This document shows, one piece after another, positions 23,681 to 34,440 of a stretch of 64,000 nt of DNA. Each line of letters opens with the position of its first letter. Position 1 is the stretch's first letter. The position numbers and the translations under genes are program-made. Source of the stretch: Mermis nigrescens (lineage: Eukaryota; Nematoda; Enoplea; Mermithida; Mermithidae); the NCBI GenBank assembly GCA_036768485.1, contig JAVLUZ010000340.1:124001-188000 (forward strand), given 5' to 3'. The notes below the pieces were generated by a model. That model was not told the origin of the DNA, did no database searches, and saw nothing but the letters and a program-made list of their open reading frames with translations.

Positions 23681-24133
23681 GTTACTTTTCCAGCGAGGAG
23701 TTGCTAAAGCCCACTTCAGGGGCCAATTCATTTCCACTTGGAATTCCAAGTCCCAAGTTCCAAGTCTTGGAAAAACATGAAATTTTCCAAGTCCTTGTTT
23801 ATTTGCTCCGTCATTTTCCAAGTCCTTGAAATTCCAAGTTCCAAGTTCCTAGTCTTGGAAAACCGGCTTTTTTCCAAGTTGTGATTTATTTGCAGCTCGG
23901 TTTTCCAAGTTCCAAGACTTGGAATTTCCAAGTGTTTTTCCCAAGTAAAAGTGCATTTTTCCAAGTGTCGGTTCATTTGCTTCTGAATTTTTTGACTTGG
24001 ATTCCAAGGCTTGGAAAATTTACTTGGAAAATAGCATTATTTTTCCCCAGTCGATTTTCAGTTGGAAAAATTTTTCCAAGCGCGTTAAGTCGATCTTTTA
24101 CATATTATTTGGCGTTAGTGAATAATCAAAAAT

Positions 24134-24134
24134 C

Positions 24135-24196
<62 letters not shown>
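24134..24196. repeat. (AAT)n microsatellite
   Basis: About 20 AAT units lie inside the CCAAGT element and give a spurious poly-Ile reading frame. Confidence 0.95.
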
Positions 24197-24200
<4 letters not shown>

Positions 24201-25120
24201 AATAAATAATAATAAAATTAATAATAATAATTATTATAATATATTAATAAATAATTCTTATGTTTTTCAAATTTATCGGAATAGACCTGTGACATTTAAA
24301 AATCCAAATAAATCATTATGCGAGTGTAATTATTTTCTCAATAAGCAAAAAGGATAAATTTGAGAAATTATGATCACTAACGGCCAAAAATCATCGAAAA
24401 TTACATAAACAGCCAAACATTTTTGTCCCCTCCCCTTAAATCCGCCCCTGATTTAAATATACGTACAAAAAACCTTATAAAACAGTCTAAACATTTTGAA
24501 TTATTTTATTTCCGATTTAACTGAATAGCTTTTCACATCTCAGGATCGTGTTAGATGCCGCTTGCAAAGCAAATTCGTCCTCTCTTGCATGTTGCAGAAA
24601 ATTGACTAGATCAGCATAAGTTTCTCTTTAAAAAGTTTATAAGCAATTTCTAAATAAGGCTAATTTTCTAAAAATCTATAGTACAAATATTGCAAAGTCG
24701 AGAAATTTAAATTCTTTTGAACAGCATTATTTAGATTTCATAATATCAATATTATTAATGATAAAAAATAATAATAATAATCACGACAATAATAATTACG
24801 ACAATCATAATGAAAAAATTGTTCTACGAGTCAAGCAAGACTGTTCCGTTATTTTAAAGAATGCTACTCAAAATAAGTAAAAAATATACGATTCTGTCAA
24901 ATATGCAGCCTTATAATGCTAAGTTGCAGTACATACGCGCAATACATTGGATAATCGTGCATAAATAGGCATACAACAATGACTTGCAGGCGTCGCGCAA
25001 GATATAATGTAGGTACATAAATGTACATGTTTCTATTACATAGTAAGAATTGGATGGAGTTCTCCTTTGTTCTCATTTATTGTGATGAATATCTGAAAAC
25101 AACTTTTGTAAATCCAACAA

Positions 25121-25430
25121 TCATGCAATTTCCAACAAATCAAGGAGGCTAAATAGTAGAGTATTTTGTGTTTTCAGCTTATTTCTACGTACTTCTGAGT
25201 ACGACTCTACACCGGATCCACTTTGATGATTCTTGTCGAACTTCCGTAATGTAGCATTCCGCAGATCTTGCCAGCATTCATCACGAAGTTTACTCCACGA
25301 TTTTTCTGAATATTTCGTTAATCCTCGCGATAGCGTTTCTCTTTGCACTTCTTTGCACGCCGCTTATTTGTCTTTATTCGTTAATTTTACAGAAAATGCC
25401 CAGAAATTACGTCTCTTCTTTCCTCAATTG
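25121..25430 (-). pseudogene. Myb/SANT-like DNA-binding domain fragment
   Basis: The minus-strand frame includes YSEKSWSKLRDECWQDLRNA and then KFDKNHQSGSGVES. This resembles the second and third helices of Myb/SANT-like domains in transposon-associated proteins ('W..L...W.dLk....K......tGgG'). Continuing upstream in the same frame, past a single TAA, are residues such as FSVKLTNKDK that fit the first helix, so one nonsense change breaks it. It lies between the CCAAGT inverted repeats and may be the remnant of that element's own protein. Recognition is by pattern only. Confidence 0.4.
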
Positions 25431-26471
25431 CCTTAAACGCTACTTTTTTCGCGCGTTTTATCGTTCGGTGGTTTTCAGCACGACATTTTTAGCGCAGTGT
25501 TTGCAAACACAATGACATTCCACCAAAAACAGCGTTTTCACGAGAGACGCGCGTGTGCCACTCCTTATTGCTTTTATCGTACCTTAACTCTAACTCACGC
25601 GCAGCGCATTGTGAACAGTTTATGTTAATTAGACTTGGAAATTTTTATCCGAGCCCGACTTGGAAATTCCAAGTGCTTGGAAAGAGCAAAAAGACAGACA
25701 CTTGGAAACTTGGAAAATTTACTCGGAGACTTGGAGAAAAAACGACATTTTTCCAAGTTGAAAAATGCTAATGACTTGGGACTTTTATTTGAGCAAATGA
25801 ACTGACACTTGGAAACTTGGAAATTCCAAGTCTTGGAAACTTGGAACTTGGGACTTGGATTTCCAAGTGGAAATGAATTGGCCCCAGGTGTAAATGTTGG
25901 CGACACCAAATTTAGTCGGTGGTATCGCCAACTTTCTTGCGATATCGGAGGCATCATAAAGCATGAAATCAGGTTAAGACTTATTATTTCCTTAGCAGTT
26001 TGGACGCGTCAAGCAAGTTTTCACCAATTTTTTAAATTGAAAACGAAATATCACAATTTAAATGCATTTTCACCCGTTTAATTTCTAATGATCCATTTCA
26101 CTTTGCGTGAGCATGTGCATCTATCGGCGACACTAATATGATGTGAAAATGGAATTTTGTACAGGCAGATACATAAAAGAATGGTAATCCGGCAATAACA
26201 TCAGCACATGGTATTAAGCGCCATTTTTTTAGCCAGGCATATCATGTTCTAATTCCTGAAGTGAGTCTTTCTTAATGGTGAAACAATAAAACATTTAAAA
26301 CGTCACTAAGAATACCTGCACCTCGTTTTCTAGTGCATTCAAACTGATTTAAATTCACGGCGTGTCCAAAATCTATCCAATGCATGTGTATGACAAGCAC
26401 GTACTAAATTTAACATCAGAGCAATTGTTATGGAGGTGGCTTAGAATTGGAATCGGAACTATTGTTATTGT

Positions 26472-26510
26472 TATAATAATAATAATAATTATTATTATTA
26501 TTATTATTAA
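26472..26510. repeat. (AAT/ATT)n microsatellite
   Basis: A run of AAT units turns into ATT units, forming a small palindrome. The rest of 25888-26940 shows no gene. A minus-strand open frame at 26662-26943 has no recognisable domain. Confidence 0.85.
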
Positions 26511-26944
26511 TGTTATAACTATTACTATTATAATCGTTCACTACTTTGTCATTATATGTCACGATTTTCATGACCAACGACGTATTTGAGGGTGACGACA
26601 ATAAGGATTTATGAACTCCAAATCATATGCACATTTCTTATAATTGGCTTCAGCAATCGTCTTACGTATACTTAATGATTATACAAAAATGAAATAAGAA
26701 CGAGATTAACAAATTCGAATGATGTAAACGATATACAGTTGAGTTTCGTGATAATGAAGTGACTTTTGAGAAAATAGGATTTATAGCCAAGCGCTTCAAA
26801 GGCATCTTAAACATTAACTGCGAAACTGCAAGCAAAAGCGAGTAACGAATCATACGCAAAATATGTAAATACATCTGAAATATATAATTAGACGGTGTAG
26901 ATAAATCGCTCAAATCATTCAAATTGAGCGGGATATAATACAAG

Positions 26945-27753
26945 TGTAGCAGAGGTGCTACTAGACAATTTGAAATTGATACTTTTAGGTTAAACCCGTG
27001 AAGTTAATGTTATATTGTTTGTCAATTATATTGAATATTAGCGCAGAAAGTGAGCAAGAGCCCGAGTAGTCGGTTAGTAATACACATGCGATACAGAGCG
27101 GAAGATCCGGGAAACCGGTGCGGGTAAAATTTTGCTCACGTAACGGAAGGTGCGGCGCTGCCCGTTACAGTTGGAGGTCTCCGAGTTCGAACTCTAGAGT
27201 TGTCTGCGCTCACGCTTCTCTTAGAGGGGGAGAAGTGTAGTAGAGGTGCTACTACACAATTTGAAATTGATACTTTGAAGTTAAACCCGTGAGGTTAATG
27301 TTATATTGTTTGTCAATTATATTGAATATTAGCGCAGAAAGTGAGCAAGAGCCCGAGTAGTCGGTTAGTAATACACACGCGATACAGAGCGGAAGATCCG
27401 GGAAACCGGTGCGGGTAAAATTTTGCTCACGTAACGGAAGGTTGCGGCGCCGCCCGTTACAGTTGGAGGTCTCCGAGTTCGAACTCTAGAGTTGTCTGCG
27501 CTCACGCTTCTCTTAGAGGGGAGGAGTGCAGTAGAGGTGCTACTACACAATTTGAAATTGATACTTTGAAGTTAAACCCGTGAGGTTAATGTTATATTGT
27601 TTTTCAATTATATTGAATATTAGCGCAGAAAGTGAGCAAGAACCCGAGTAGTCGATTAGTACTACACACGCGTTACAAAGCTGAAGATCAGGGAAACCGG
27701 TGCGGGTGAAATTTTGCTCACGTAACGGAAGGTGTGCGGCGCCGCCCGTTACA
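26945..27753 (-). mobile_element. TRIM-like element with three LTRs in tandem
   Basis: Three nearly identical 228-base units, starting at 26945, 27236 and 27527 (period 291), are separated by two 63-base spacers. On the minus strand each unit starts TGTAACGG and ends GCTACA. The whole is flanked by CAAG on both sides (26941-26944 and 27754-27757), a 4-base target duplication. This is the form LTR-spacer-LTR-spacer-LTR. No protein is encoded. Each unit can form hairpins at both ends (GTAACGG/CCGTTAC and GTAGCA/TGCTAC-like). It lies 49 bases beyond the stop of thioesterase copy B. Confidence 0.8.
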
Positions 27754-27801
27754 CAAGGAAAATAATTCCGAGCTATAGAAACGAAAAATCAAAAAATCAG
27801 A

Positions 27802-27945
27802 TCAGAAGCCATTTTCGTGGCAACATTTTTTGATATCTTGCAAGTATTGCGTAAGAATCGATGCGAGCTTAGAGGCATTTTCATCGTGTATCATTGAATA
27901 GTGATCGCCTTCGGCTATGTGAACGTGAACTTTTCCGTTGATCAT
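27802..27945 (-). CDS. thioesterase exon j, copy B, with C-terminal extension
   Basis: The frame reads MINGKVHVHIAEGDHYSMIH and then LASILTQYLQDIKKCCHENGF plus stop. The catalytic His motif EGDHYS is intact. The acceptor is ATTTCAG. Compared with copy A it runs 11 residues further and gains two adjacent Cys. An LTR-like tandem element begins 49 bases beyond the stop, so any 3' untranslated region would read into it. Confidence 0.85.
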   Translation of the reverse strand: MINGKVHVHIAEGDHYSMIHDENASKLASILTQYLQDIKKCCHENGF

Positions 27946-28014
27946 CTGAAATTTTAAATTGTTAACGCATAACGACCAGACATGTGCATGAGATAGAAAG
28001 TTTGGAAGTCTTGA

Positions 28015-28285
28015 CCATAGATGCACACAGCATGGCCGATCTAGGTGGTCAGCCAGTCTGGGGGTCAAGAATCAAGGCTCTCTTGCGCCAAAACGACCTC
28101 AAAAACTGGTTAGCCTTAAAACTACGTTGTTACACAGTCAGTTTCTGGTCAACTTAAGGCATTTTTGAAGATAATTTACAATTTTCATCCGTTTTTTGCC
28201 TTCATTTCGCCTCATTTACACGGGAAAATTTTCCATTTTTTCCATTCTGGGGGTACCCCTAACTCCCACGTGCATGCCTGGTCTT
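28015..28285 (+). repeat. CTGGGGG-ended dispersed repeat, forward copy
   Basis: It starts GCATGGCCGATCTAGG and ends CCATTCTGGGGGTACCCC with CGTGCATGCCTGGTC. Similar copies are at 37805, 38660, 54405 and 60985. It abuts an inverted copy at 28286, forming a fold-back pair inside the copy B cassette intron. Confidence 0.7.
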
Positions 28286-28520
28286 GACCCATTCAGAATG
28301 CAGAATGAAAAAGTGGGAAATTTTCTGTTAAAAATGAGTCAAAATGAAGGCTAAAAACTGATGCAAATGAAAAATTTTCATTTAAAGTGCTTGAAATTGA
28401 CCAGAAAGTGTAGAGTTTTAATGCTATTTTAGCATGTTCACTAGTTTTAGATGTAATTTTGTCCCAACAAAACTCAATTTTGACCCCCTCCCAGATCAAC
28501 CACGCTGTGCATCTATGATA
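28286..28520 (-). repeat. CTGGGGG-ended dispersed repeat, inverted copy
   Basis: It reads GACCAGAAAGTGTAGAG and ends CCTCCCAGATCAACCACGC, the reverse complement of the adjacent forward copy. The two copies are diverged, so the pair is not a recent palindrome. Confidence 0.65.
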
Positions 28521-28688
28521 ACGACCAGAAAGTTAAAGAGAGTTCAAAAGGAATCGCTCGAGTTGAAATGTAAGGCTAGCAATTGATTTAACAAGTTTCA
28601 TTTATGTGCTACTCGATCCAAAGATTCGCATTCTTGAATAATCAAGATGACATGTTTGCTGGTGCAGAATAGATTAAATACCATACAT

Positions 28689-28893
28689 GTAACAGGGGGA
28701 TAGGGATCCGCAGCCAAAGTCGGACGTCCCCCCCAACCCCTTAAAGCCAGAAAATTTCTAACCCCCTGACTTTTGAAAAAAATTGAATGTTTTGGCCGTT
28801 TTTGAGCGTTTTTTGTCTAAAAATTGGAGGTCATTTCCCCCATCTCCCCTAAAAATGGCCGCGACGCCCCCAAATTTCGAGCCGCCGTTACAC
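28689..28893. mobile_element. small GTAACRG-ended MITE
   Basis: It is bounded by GTAACAGGGGGAT and CGCCGTTAC and has a C-rich/G-rich interior (CCCCCAACCCC, CCCCCATCTCCCC). A reverse-orientation relative is at 55435-55645 with the shared words GGAGGTCATTT and AAAATTGAATGTTTTGG. Confidence 0.55.
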
Positions 28894-29419
28894 GTATGTT
28901 AAATACATATTATACGTCATAGTTTTCACGCTAAGAAAGCACGACTCTTTGGTTTCAATATGTTAGAACTAAATTAATAGTTGAAGGCAAACAATTTGAA
29001 ACGCTTAATAAATGTTGTCATGCATTTGAATTGTCATAATTTTAAAAGTTTATCTTGTACATATATCTTTTACGATTGACTAATATTCAAATTAGCTTAT
29101 ACTTTCGTCCTAATCTTTTTCAATCTTCTTAAAATAACAGTCTATGCACACATCACTAAATTAACGACTTTAGGATACCTAATGATATTGTTATTATATA
29201 TTTTAATTAATTATATTGCTACCGAACTGTGCATAGCATTGAAAGATAGAAAATACGAGTAGATGGTATATCCTTTGAACAAAATTGGAATTACGTTATG
29301 TGTCTAGCGTATGTTTAAATCCAGATTTAAGTTAAGAAATATGCTTTGTCACGATTTGTAATTACGATGCTGCTAAAACATATTTTGGTTTAAGCTAAAA
29401 AGCTTTTCATCTATTTTGC

Positions 29420-29522
29420 CTCTCCTAAACCGTAGTCATCGCCTAAGTCTCCTTCATTTGCGGCTCCTATTTTGGCTTTAATTAGCGTTAAATCGCCATG
29501 AAGTTTCGCGAGAGGTTGATAA
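29420..29522 (-). CDS. thioesterase exon i, copy B, with GC donor
   Basis: The 103-base exon reads YQPLAKLHGDLTLIKAKIGA and ends DDYGLGE, with acceptor CGTTTTAG. The following bases are GCAAAATAG where copy A has GTAAGATCG. GC donors are used in about one percent of animal introns but usually need a strong AAGT context, which is absent. If the site is not used, translation runs Glu-Ala-Lys-stop and the catalytic His exon is lost. Confidence 0.8.
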
Positions 29523-30414
29523 CTAAAACGATAATGAAGCTTTTGGTTCAACATACATGCCTATAAAACACGTTATTTTACGCGAATTCGTTTTCATGCA
29601 TATAAAGATGAAATTTTTAATTTTATTTTCACGATATTCACTATTTAGTTGAATGAAAAAAGGATTCTATGAAATAAAACCTAATTAATAGCGCATGCTT
29701 ATCACGCTAAAGCGATTATGGGCGATATATCAAAACATTTCAATGATTATGCGTCGATTTATTTGAAAAGTACAAATTATCCGCTACAGTACAAATGTTT
29801 TTTTCTTAGAATGCAAAATAAAGTAGTAGGCATGTAATTATATGCTTAATATTTATTATTTACTATTAAACAATTTGAGATTAAACAAATATTCAACTAT
29901 TGAAGAAAAATGGACATATTTAAAAAACCCTGAGAACCATTTGGTTGTGAATAGGAAGAAAATAAAGATTGATCTATTTTATAAATCGCGTATAATTCTG
30001 CTTGAAAAAACTTTATTATCCTGAAACATCAAAAATAGTAGCTAAAAATCCGTTCAAAAACAAAAACTGTTTAAGTAATCACACTTCACTCAACGAGTAT
30101 TTGCCAGAATCGCAAAATCTTTGCTGCTTCTGATGACTAAATTTCTGGCTGAAAATGTTTCCTCTACAGCCACACAGCCTACCGGTGCGAGCGCCGAAAA
30201 AATCAGGGGATTCTGACTGACTATGGCTGAGAGTTCGGATAGAATTTATATCTTGGGCCGACAAAAATACGACCTGTGATACAAAACCGAAAGACAGGAA
30301 TGTATAGTAAGAAAATTGTAGGGGGCAGCCTTTTTAGGCTGAAAACATTGGTTGCGCGTCAACATCCTTTTTGCGTTTCTGACGATGTTCTCTTTTTACA
30401 ACGTAAAATCGAAT

Positions 30415-30545
30415 AAACTGAAAAAAACATACTTCAAAAGAATTATTGTGGCGCGAAGCATCACAAATATTGAAAAACAGCACCTTTTCAAACAAATTTT
30501 TTAAAAATTGCAAATTCTAGGGGCAGGGTGAAAAATTTTCCTGTG
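30415..30545 (+). repeat. dispersed repeat D, partial copy
   Basis: It shares GGCGCGAAGCA and the AACAGCACC segment with 12095-12345. The surrounding interval 29523-31398 is intron of the copy B cassette with no gene. An AT-rich open frame at 29842-30024 shows no domain. Confidence 0.4.
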
Positions 30546-31398
30546 GGGGAATGAAAACTTAACACCAACCCTCCAAGATCATGCATACTCAAAGCTTTTC
30601 CTCAAATGTTGAATTTTTCTAATTTTTTACACTTTTTTTACATATAAGCTTCGTCACGTACAAGAAATACTCGTGAATCAAGTCGTTTTTGCAGCTTGTA
30701 CCAAACAGAATTATCAAGTAACATGAAAAGGTTAAATTATAAATACTTCTTATTCTCAAAAATGAATTTAAGGGGTGACATGACAAGCTGCCACCCCTCC
30801 AGTTGCTCAACACAATTGGCGAAATAGAGGAAAAATTCGATGGTTGATGATTTTCGACCATCATTTCTCATAATTTGTCAAACTTTTCAAATAAATCGCG
30901 TCGGTTCTTCGAGAGAACAGCCGATTTCAAAGAATTTCGATGATTTTTAGAAAAATCGCTTTACCAGATCATATGATTTTGAGTGAAATAATAAAGCAAA
31001 AATAGCAGAAAACGCTATTTCGATGCGGATGGTAAATTTTACCATAAAAATACCATATTCTACTGCTCGGGAAAAGTTGAGGTACCGTCCACACATGGGC
31101 GTTGGGTTGTGTACCCCCAGAAATTGAAATCCCTTAGATTACTGAAGACCCTCAGATACTATTTTTAGTAACATTTTTAGCAATTTTACCCATCCTGACC
31201 CCTCAGAATTTTCTTGCTGCCTACGTATAATACCGTCCCTCTTCGAGAGAATTCTTTATTAGACACTACTTGTATCAGAGTATGTAAGAACAAAATGTAG
31301 AAATAGAGCACTCATTCCGCATAAGTATTTATAATCAATTATATATGCTAAATACTGGGAAAATGATATTTGTCTGAAAAACATCGGAAACAGCTCAC

Positions 31399-31653
31399 TG
31401 ATCGGACATTATCATTTTCTTCCAAAAAGCTTCTAATGCATATTCTGTCGTCTCTTTATCTTTAAACTGGCCAGTTGCCAATAAGAGCTGTACAGATTTT
31501 TCTAAACGTTCTTTAATCGAAGGAAGAGCCAGCATCTCTGATCGCAACGCTCTGTAATTCATCGGAACGAATCGGGACAAAACGCCGCATAAGATTTCCG
31601 ACTCGAACAATGGATTGTTGATCAAATTTTCGCTGGCTACATTGTAGAACTTC
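31399..31653 (-). CDS. thioesterase exon h, copy B
   Basis: The frame reads KFYNVASENLINNPLFESEI, then LSRFVPMNYRALRSEMLALP and FKDKETTEYALEAFWKK. By eye it differs from copy A at 12 of 85 residues, nearly all conservative (Phe/Tyr, Asp/Asn, Lys/Arg, Ser/Thr). The acceptor is ATTTTAG. The donor is CA|GTGAGC, so the codon across the junction would be His rather than Arg. Confidence 0.88.
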
Positions 31654-31879
31654 CTAAAATAATATAAATTGGGCAAAAATTTAATTTAGCTCGTTCGGAT
31701 CATTCAAATTGTTTTCAAAATATGCTGAAATATGATATGCATATGAACCTTTTTATTTGCTTGAAGTAAAGCTCAGAAAACGAAACGTTAAAATTTTACT
31801 ACTGAAGAAAACTCAAGGAATATGAAATCTAACTCACTATATTGTACAAAATTGGAAGTCTCGGATTTTTCTTAATCGC

Positions 31880-34440
31880 TATCATATGTCGCTATCTATA
31901 ATATACTTGGGTACCCCTAACACCTGTGCACTCTTAATGGGACACATTTGAGAGGTGCGGTCTTTTTTAAAAATAGATAATAAAAAATGGTTATGCACTT
32001 TTTGTTTACTTTTGATACCGTGTGTGAAATAAGTGTGTGAACTTTTGGAGTAATGTTATAACACCATAAGTAGCGCGCCAGCGCGTATCATAGGTAGCGC
32101 GTTAGCGCGTACCTATAATATACTTGGGTACCTCCAACACCTGGGCACTCCCCTACAGCTATAACGGGACACATCTAGTAGGTGCGGTTTTTTTGAAAGA
32201 AAGATAATTACGAAATTCGATGCGGGTGTTTTTTGTTTGTCTTTACACTCAATATTAAGCTTGTAATGAGAATATAAAGTGTTTGCCTAAATTTATAACA
32301 TATAGGATCTTTTGATCGTTTTTTCGCCACCTTGTACACAAATCTGTCTTAATTCCTCATATAATTTGATGGTATAGACTTGTAGAGAATCAAATTATCT
32401 AAAACCTAATTTTTTGTTCTTTGAAATTCGCATTAGTTCTTGAAAAGGAGCGTAAAGAGTGCAAAAATGCGAGTGTAAAGACAGATTTTAATCGCGTTTT
32501 TTACTTCTTTCAGCCAGCCAACAATGCCGCTTACAAGTCCCAGAAAATTTTTTCTGATAGAAATGTACTAGGACTTAAGGATACCTTTGGCTTACCTGCA
32601 AACTTCTTACACTAACTCAATATTGAGTTATTTCTGAGGTGCAAAGTTCGAATTGAAGGGGTAACATTAAACGAAAAATTATGTTTTTTCCATTTTTCGA
32701 TTGGTCAATATCTCAAATTGGATGTGGAACATGAGTTTTTTTACACACAAACGTACTAGGATTTAAATGCTACAAACTGGCCTAAACCGAATTTCTTAAC
32801 ACTCAATGGGAAGTTGAGTTAAGATTTTTAAATTTTACAATGTGACGGATAGTAGAAAAATTCTTTTTGTCCTTTTTTGTTTGGCTTTCTCTCCATTTAG
32901 AAGTCGGGATAAGTCGAATAAAATCAAAATAAAGAACTTTCTAAGGGGTACGTGTCAAAGCGAATTGTGTTCATTTACATCAATTTCGAGCTTTTTCGGA
33001 GGGTGTAAATTAAATAATCGAAGGTGTTATTCGTGTTTCTATCTTGTTTTTTTTCTGCCAATCTCCGGTTGTGAGTCTGGACATGATCACAAGTCTAAAA
33101 ACGTACCAAGGATCAAACGTCATACGTCAGTCAAGCGCAATTGTTTATACTCAATAGTAGTGTAAAGTGGTTTACATTTAATATTTATTTGTCTTTAGAC
33201 CATTCTGAAGACCTATTTTTTCATAAATATTTATCGCAATATCAGAGTAATATGAAAATTACGAATCCGACTTAAATTTTCTATACACTCGGTGGCTGTG
33301 TAAAGTCTACACTGAAAATTAACTTTACCTCTAGAGCGCTGCAAACGCTGAAGTTTTTTTAAATGTTCTATGTAAAGTCAGAATTACGAATCTGACCAGG
33401 GGCGGATTTAAGGGGGCAGGGGGCGCCCTCCCCCAATCACCAAAAATATTTGGCGAGATAAAGAATGGATATGCAATTTGCAATGATTTCTGGCTGTCAG
33501 TAAGCATAATTTCTCAAAATAATTTACTTTCTTGGCGACCTGGAATCCATTTTATGTTCATATAGGTTTCAAAATAATTTTAACAGCAGATTTATGCATA
33601 GTTTTCTTCTATTTTCAATTAAAAATTTCGATGTTTAGCATCAAATGCTATAAATACAGGAAATCTACCAGTAAAGAATGCTTCTAGACGTCTATACGCC
33701 TTAATTTCACAAATTATCCGGCGTTTTTGCGCCAGATTTTTGTTAAATTCGAAGAAATTTAATGATTTTTTCGCGCAAAATTGTTGAAAATTTTAAAATC
33801 TTAAGAAAAAGTATTGCGTCAAAAGTGATTTTATGTAAAAGTATACAATGCAAAATACCAAAAAACGCTATTTCGCGCCTCAAGGGCAAATTTTTGACCT
33901 ATCTTTGAATGTTTTTAGAAAAGTTGGAATATTGCCCCCCCTTAGGAAAATCCTAGATCCGCCACTGAATCTGACTGTTGCTCAATTTCTTTCAAAATGT
34001 CCTATGTAATGCCAGGCATGCGAATCTGAATAAAACTGTTCTTTACACCCAGTAGTTGCGTAAAGTTTACGCTGAAAACATTTGATGTGTTTTAATAAGG
34101 TAAAAGGTGATCGTGTTTAAAAATATATTGCTGATATTCAGAACAATATTGTTTTTCGCGTTCTTGATCTGCTGTCATTATTGTGGCATGTTACCGTCCG
34201 TGTTTACTGACTGATTTACTCAAATCATGCTAATTAAAAGAAGGGTACTAACAAAGAAAAATATTCCGATGAGACAAAAAGGACGAATATACTTCGAATT
34301 GCGGATTATTAGAGACATAAAAGGAGGGGACTAGAAAAAAGTCACCTGTACGCTCAAAAAATTATAAGAATCTGCTAAAAATCAGATTTTTACTAAGCAA
34401 AACGAAAATCGAAGTATATTCTGTGACCCCTGAAAAAAGG
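31880..34440 (+). mobile_element. HC-family element with two hairpin caps and truncated end
   Basis: A decayed cap at about 31880-31920 is followed 170 bases on by two tandem hairpins at 32069-32113 (AAGTAGCGCGCCAGCGCG and AGGTAGCGCGTTAGCGCG). The body follows the other copies to about 34230. The fold-back module stops after its first arm (CGAAGTATATTCTGTGACC) at about 34435. A hAT MITE is inserted at 33397-33967. Confidence 0.7.
33397..33967. mobile_element. hAT MITE with perfect 8-bp target duplication
   Basis: The ends are CAGGGGCGGATTTA and TAGATCCGCCACTG. The flanks are AATCTGAC at 33389-33396 and 33968-33975, and removing the insert restores the HC-family word ATTACGAATCTGACTGTT. It has no transposase. 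Related pieces are at 16020-16518 and 24360-24455. Confidence 0.95.

Larger units (their letters stand above)
23716..25887. mobile_element. large inverted-repeat element with CCAAGT palindrome arrays
   Basis: The left end CAGGGGCCAATTCATTTCC (23716) is mirrored at 25865-25887. Both ends continue into arrays of ACTTGGAA/TTCCAAGT words over about 370 and 250 bases. Between them lie an AAT microsatellite, a hAT MITE end (about 24360-24455, CCGCCCCTG) and a Myb/SANT-like pseudogene. The immediate flanks do not show a target duplication. Confidence 0.6.
27802..31653 (-). other. duplicated 3' cassette of a FAS thioesterase (three exons, copy B)
   Basis: Three exons (31653-31399, 29522-29420, 27945-27802) repeat exons h, i and j of FAS-1 in the same order, strand, length (255 and 103 bases) and phase. 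No copies of the preceding FAS exons were seen between 31653 and 50095. The encoded parts are roughly 85% identical to copy A with mostly conservative changes, which suggests the frame was kept under selection after duplication. The exon i copy has a GC donor instead of GT, and the last exon carries an 11-residue C-terminal extension. The cassette could be an alternative 3' end of FAS-1 (exon g has a compatible phase), or the remnant of a third FAS gene whose 5' part was lost to transposons. Confidence 0.85.

Noticed and set aside
24134..24196. Open frame with a long poly-isoleucine tract (23881-24357)
   Set aside because: It is a translation of an AAT microsatellite and flanking CCAAGT palindromes.
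27170..27215. tRNA-like B box (GAGTTCGAACTC) in the LTR array spacer
   Set aside because: It is a palindrome without a matching A box, so it is not evidence of a pol III gene.
26945..27753. Hammerhead ribozyme as in retrozymes
   Set aside because: The conserved CTGATGA and GAAA core words are not found in the required order in either strand of the LTR.
32421..33165. Open frames in the HC body (32421-32615, 32842-33165)
   Set aside because: They match other HC copies in which the frame is broken, and show no domain.
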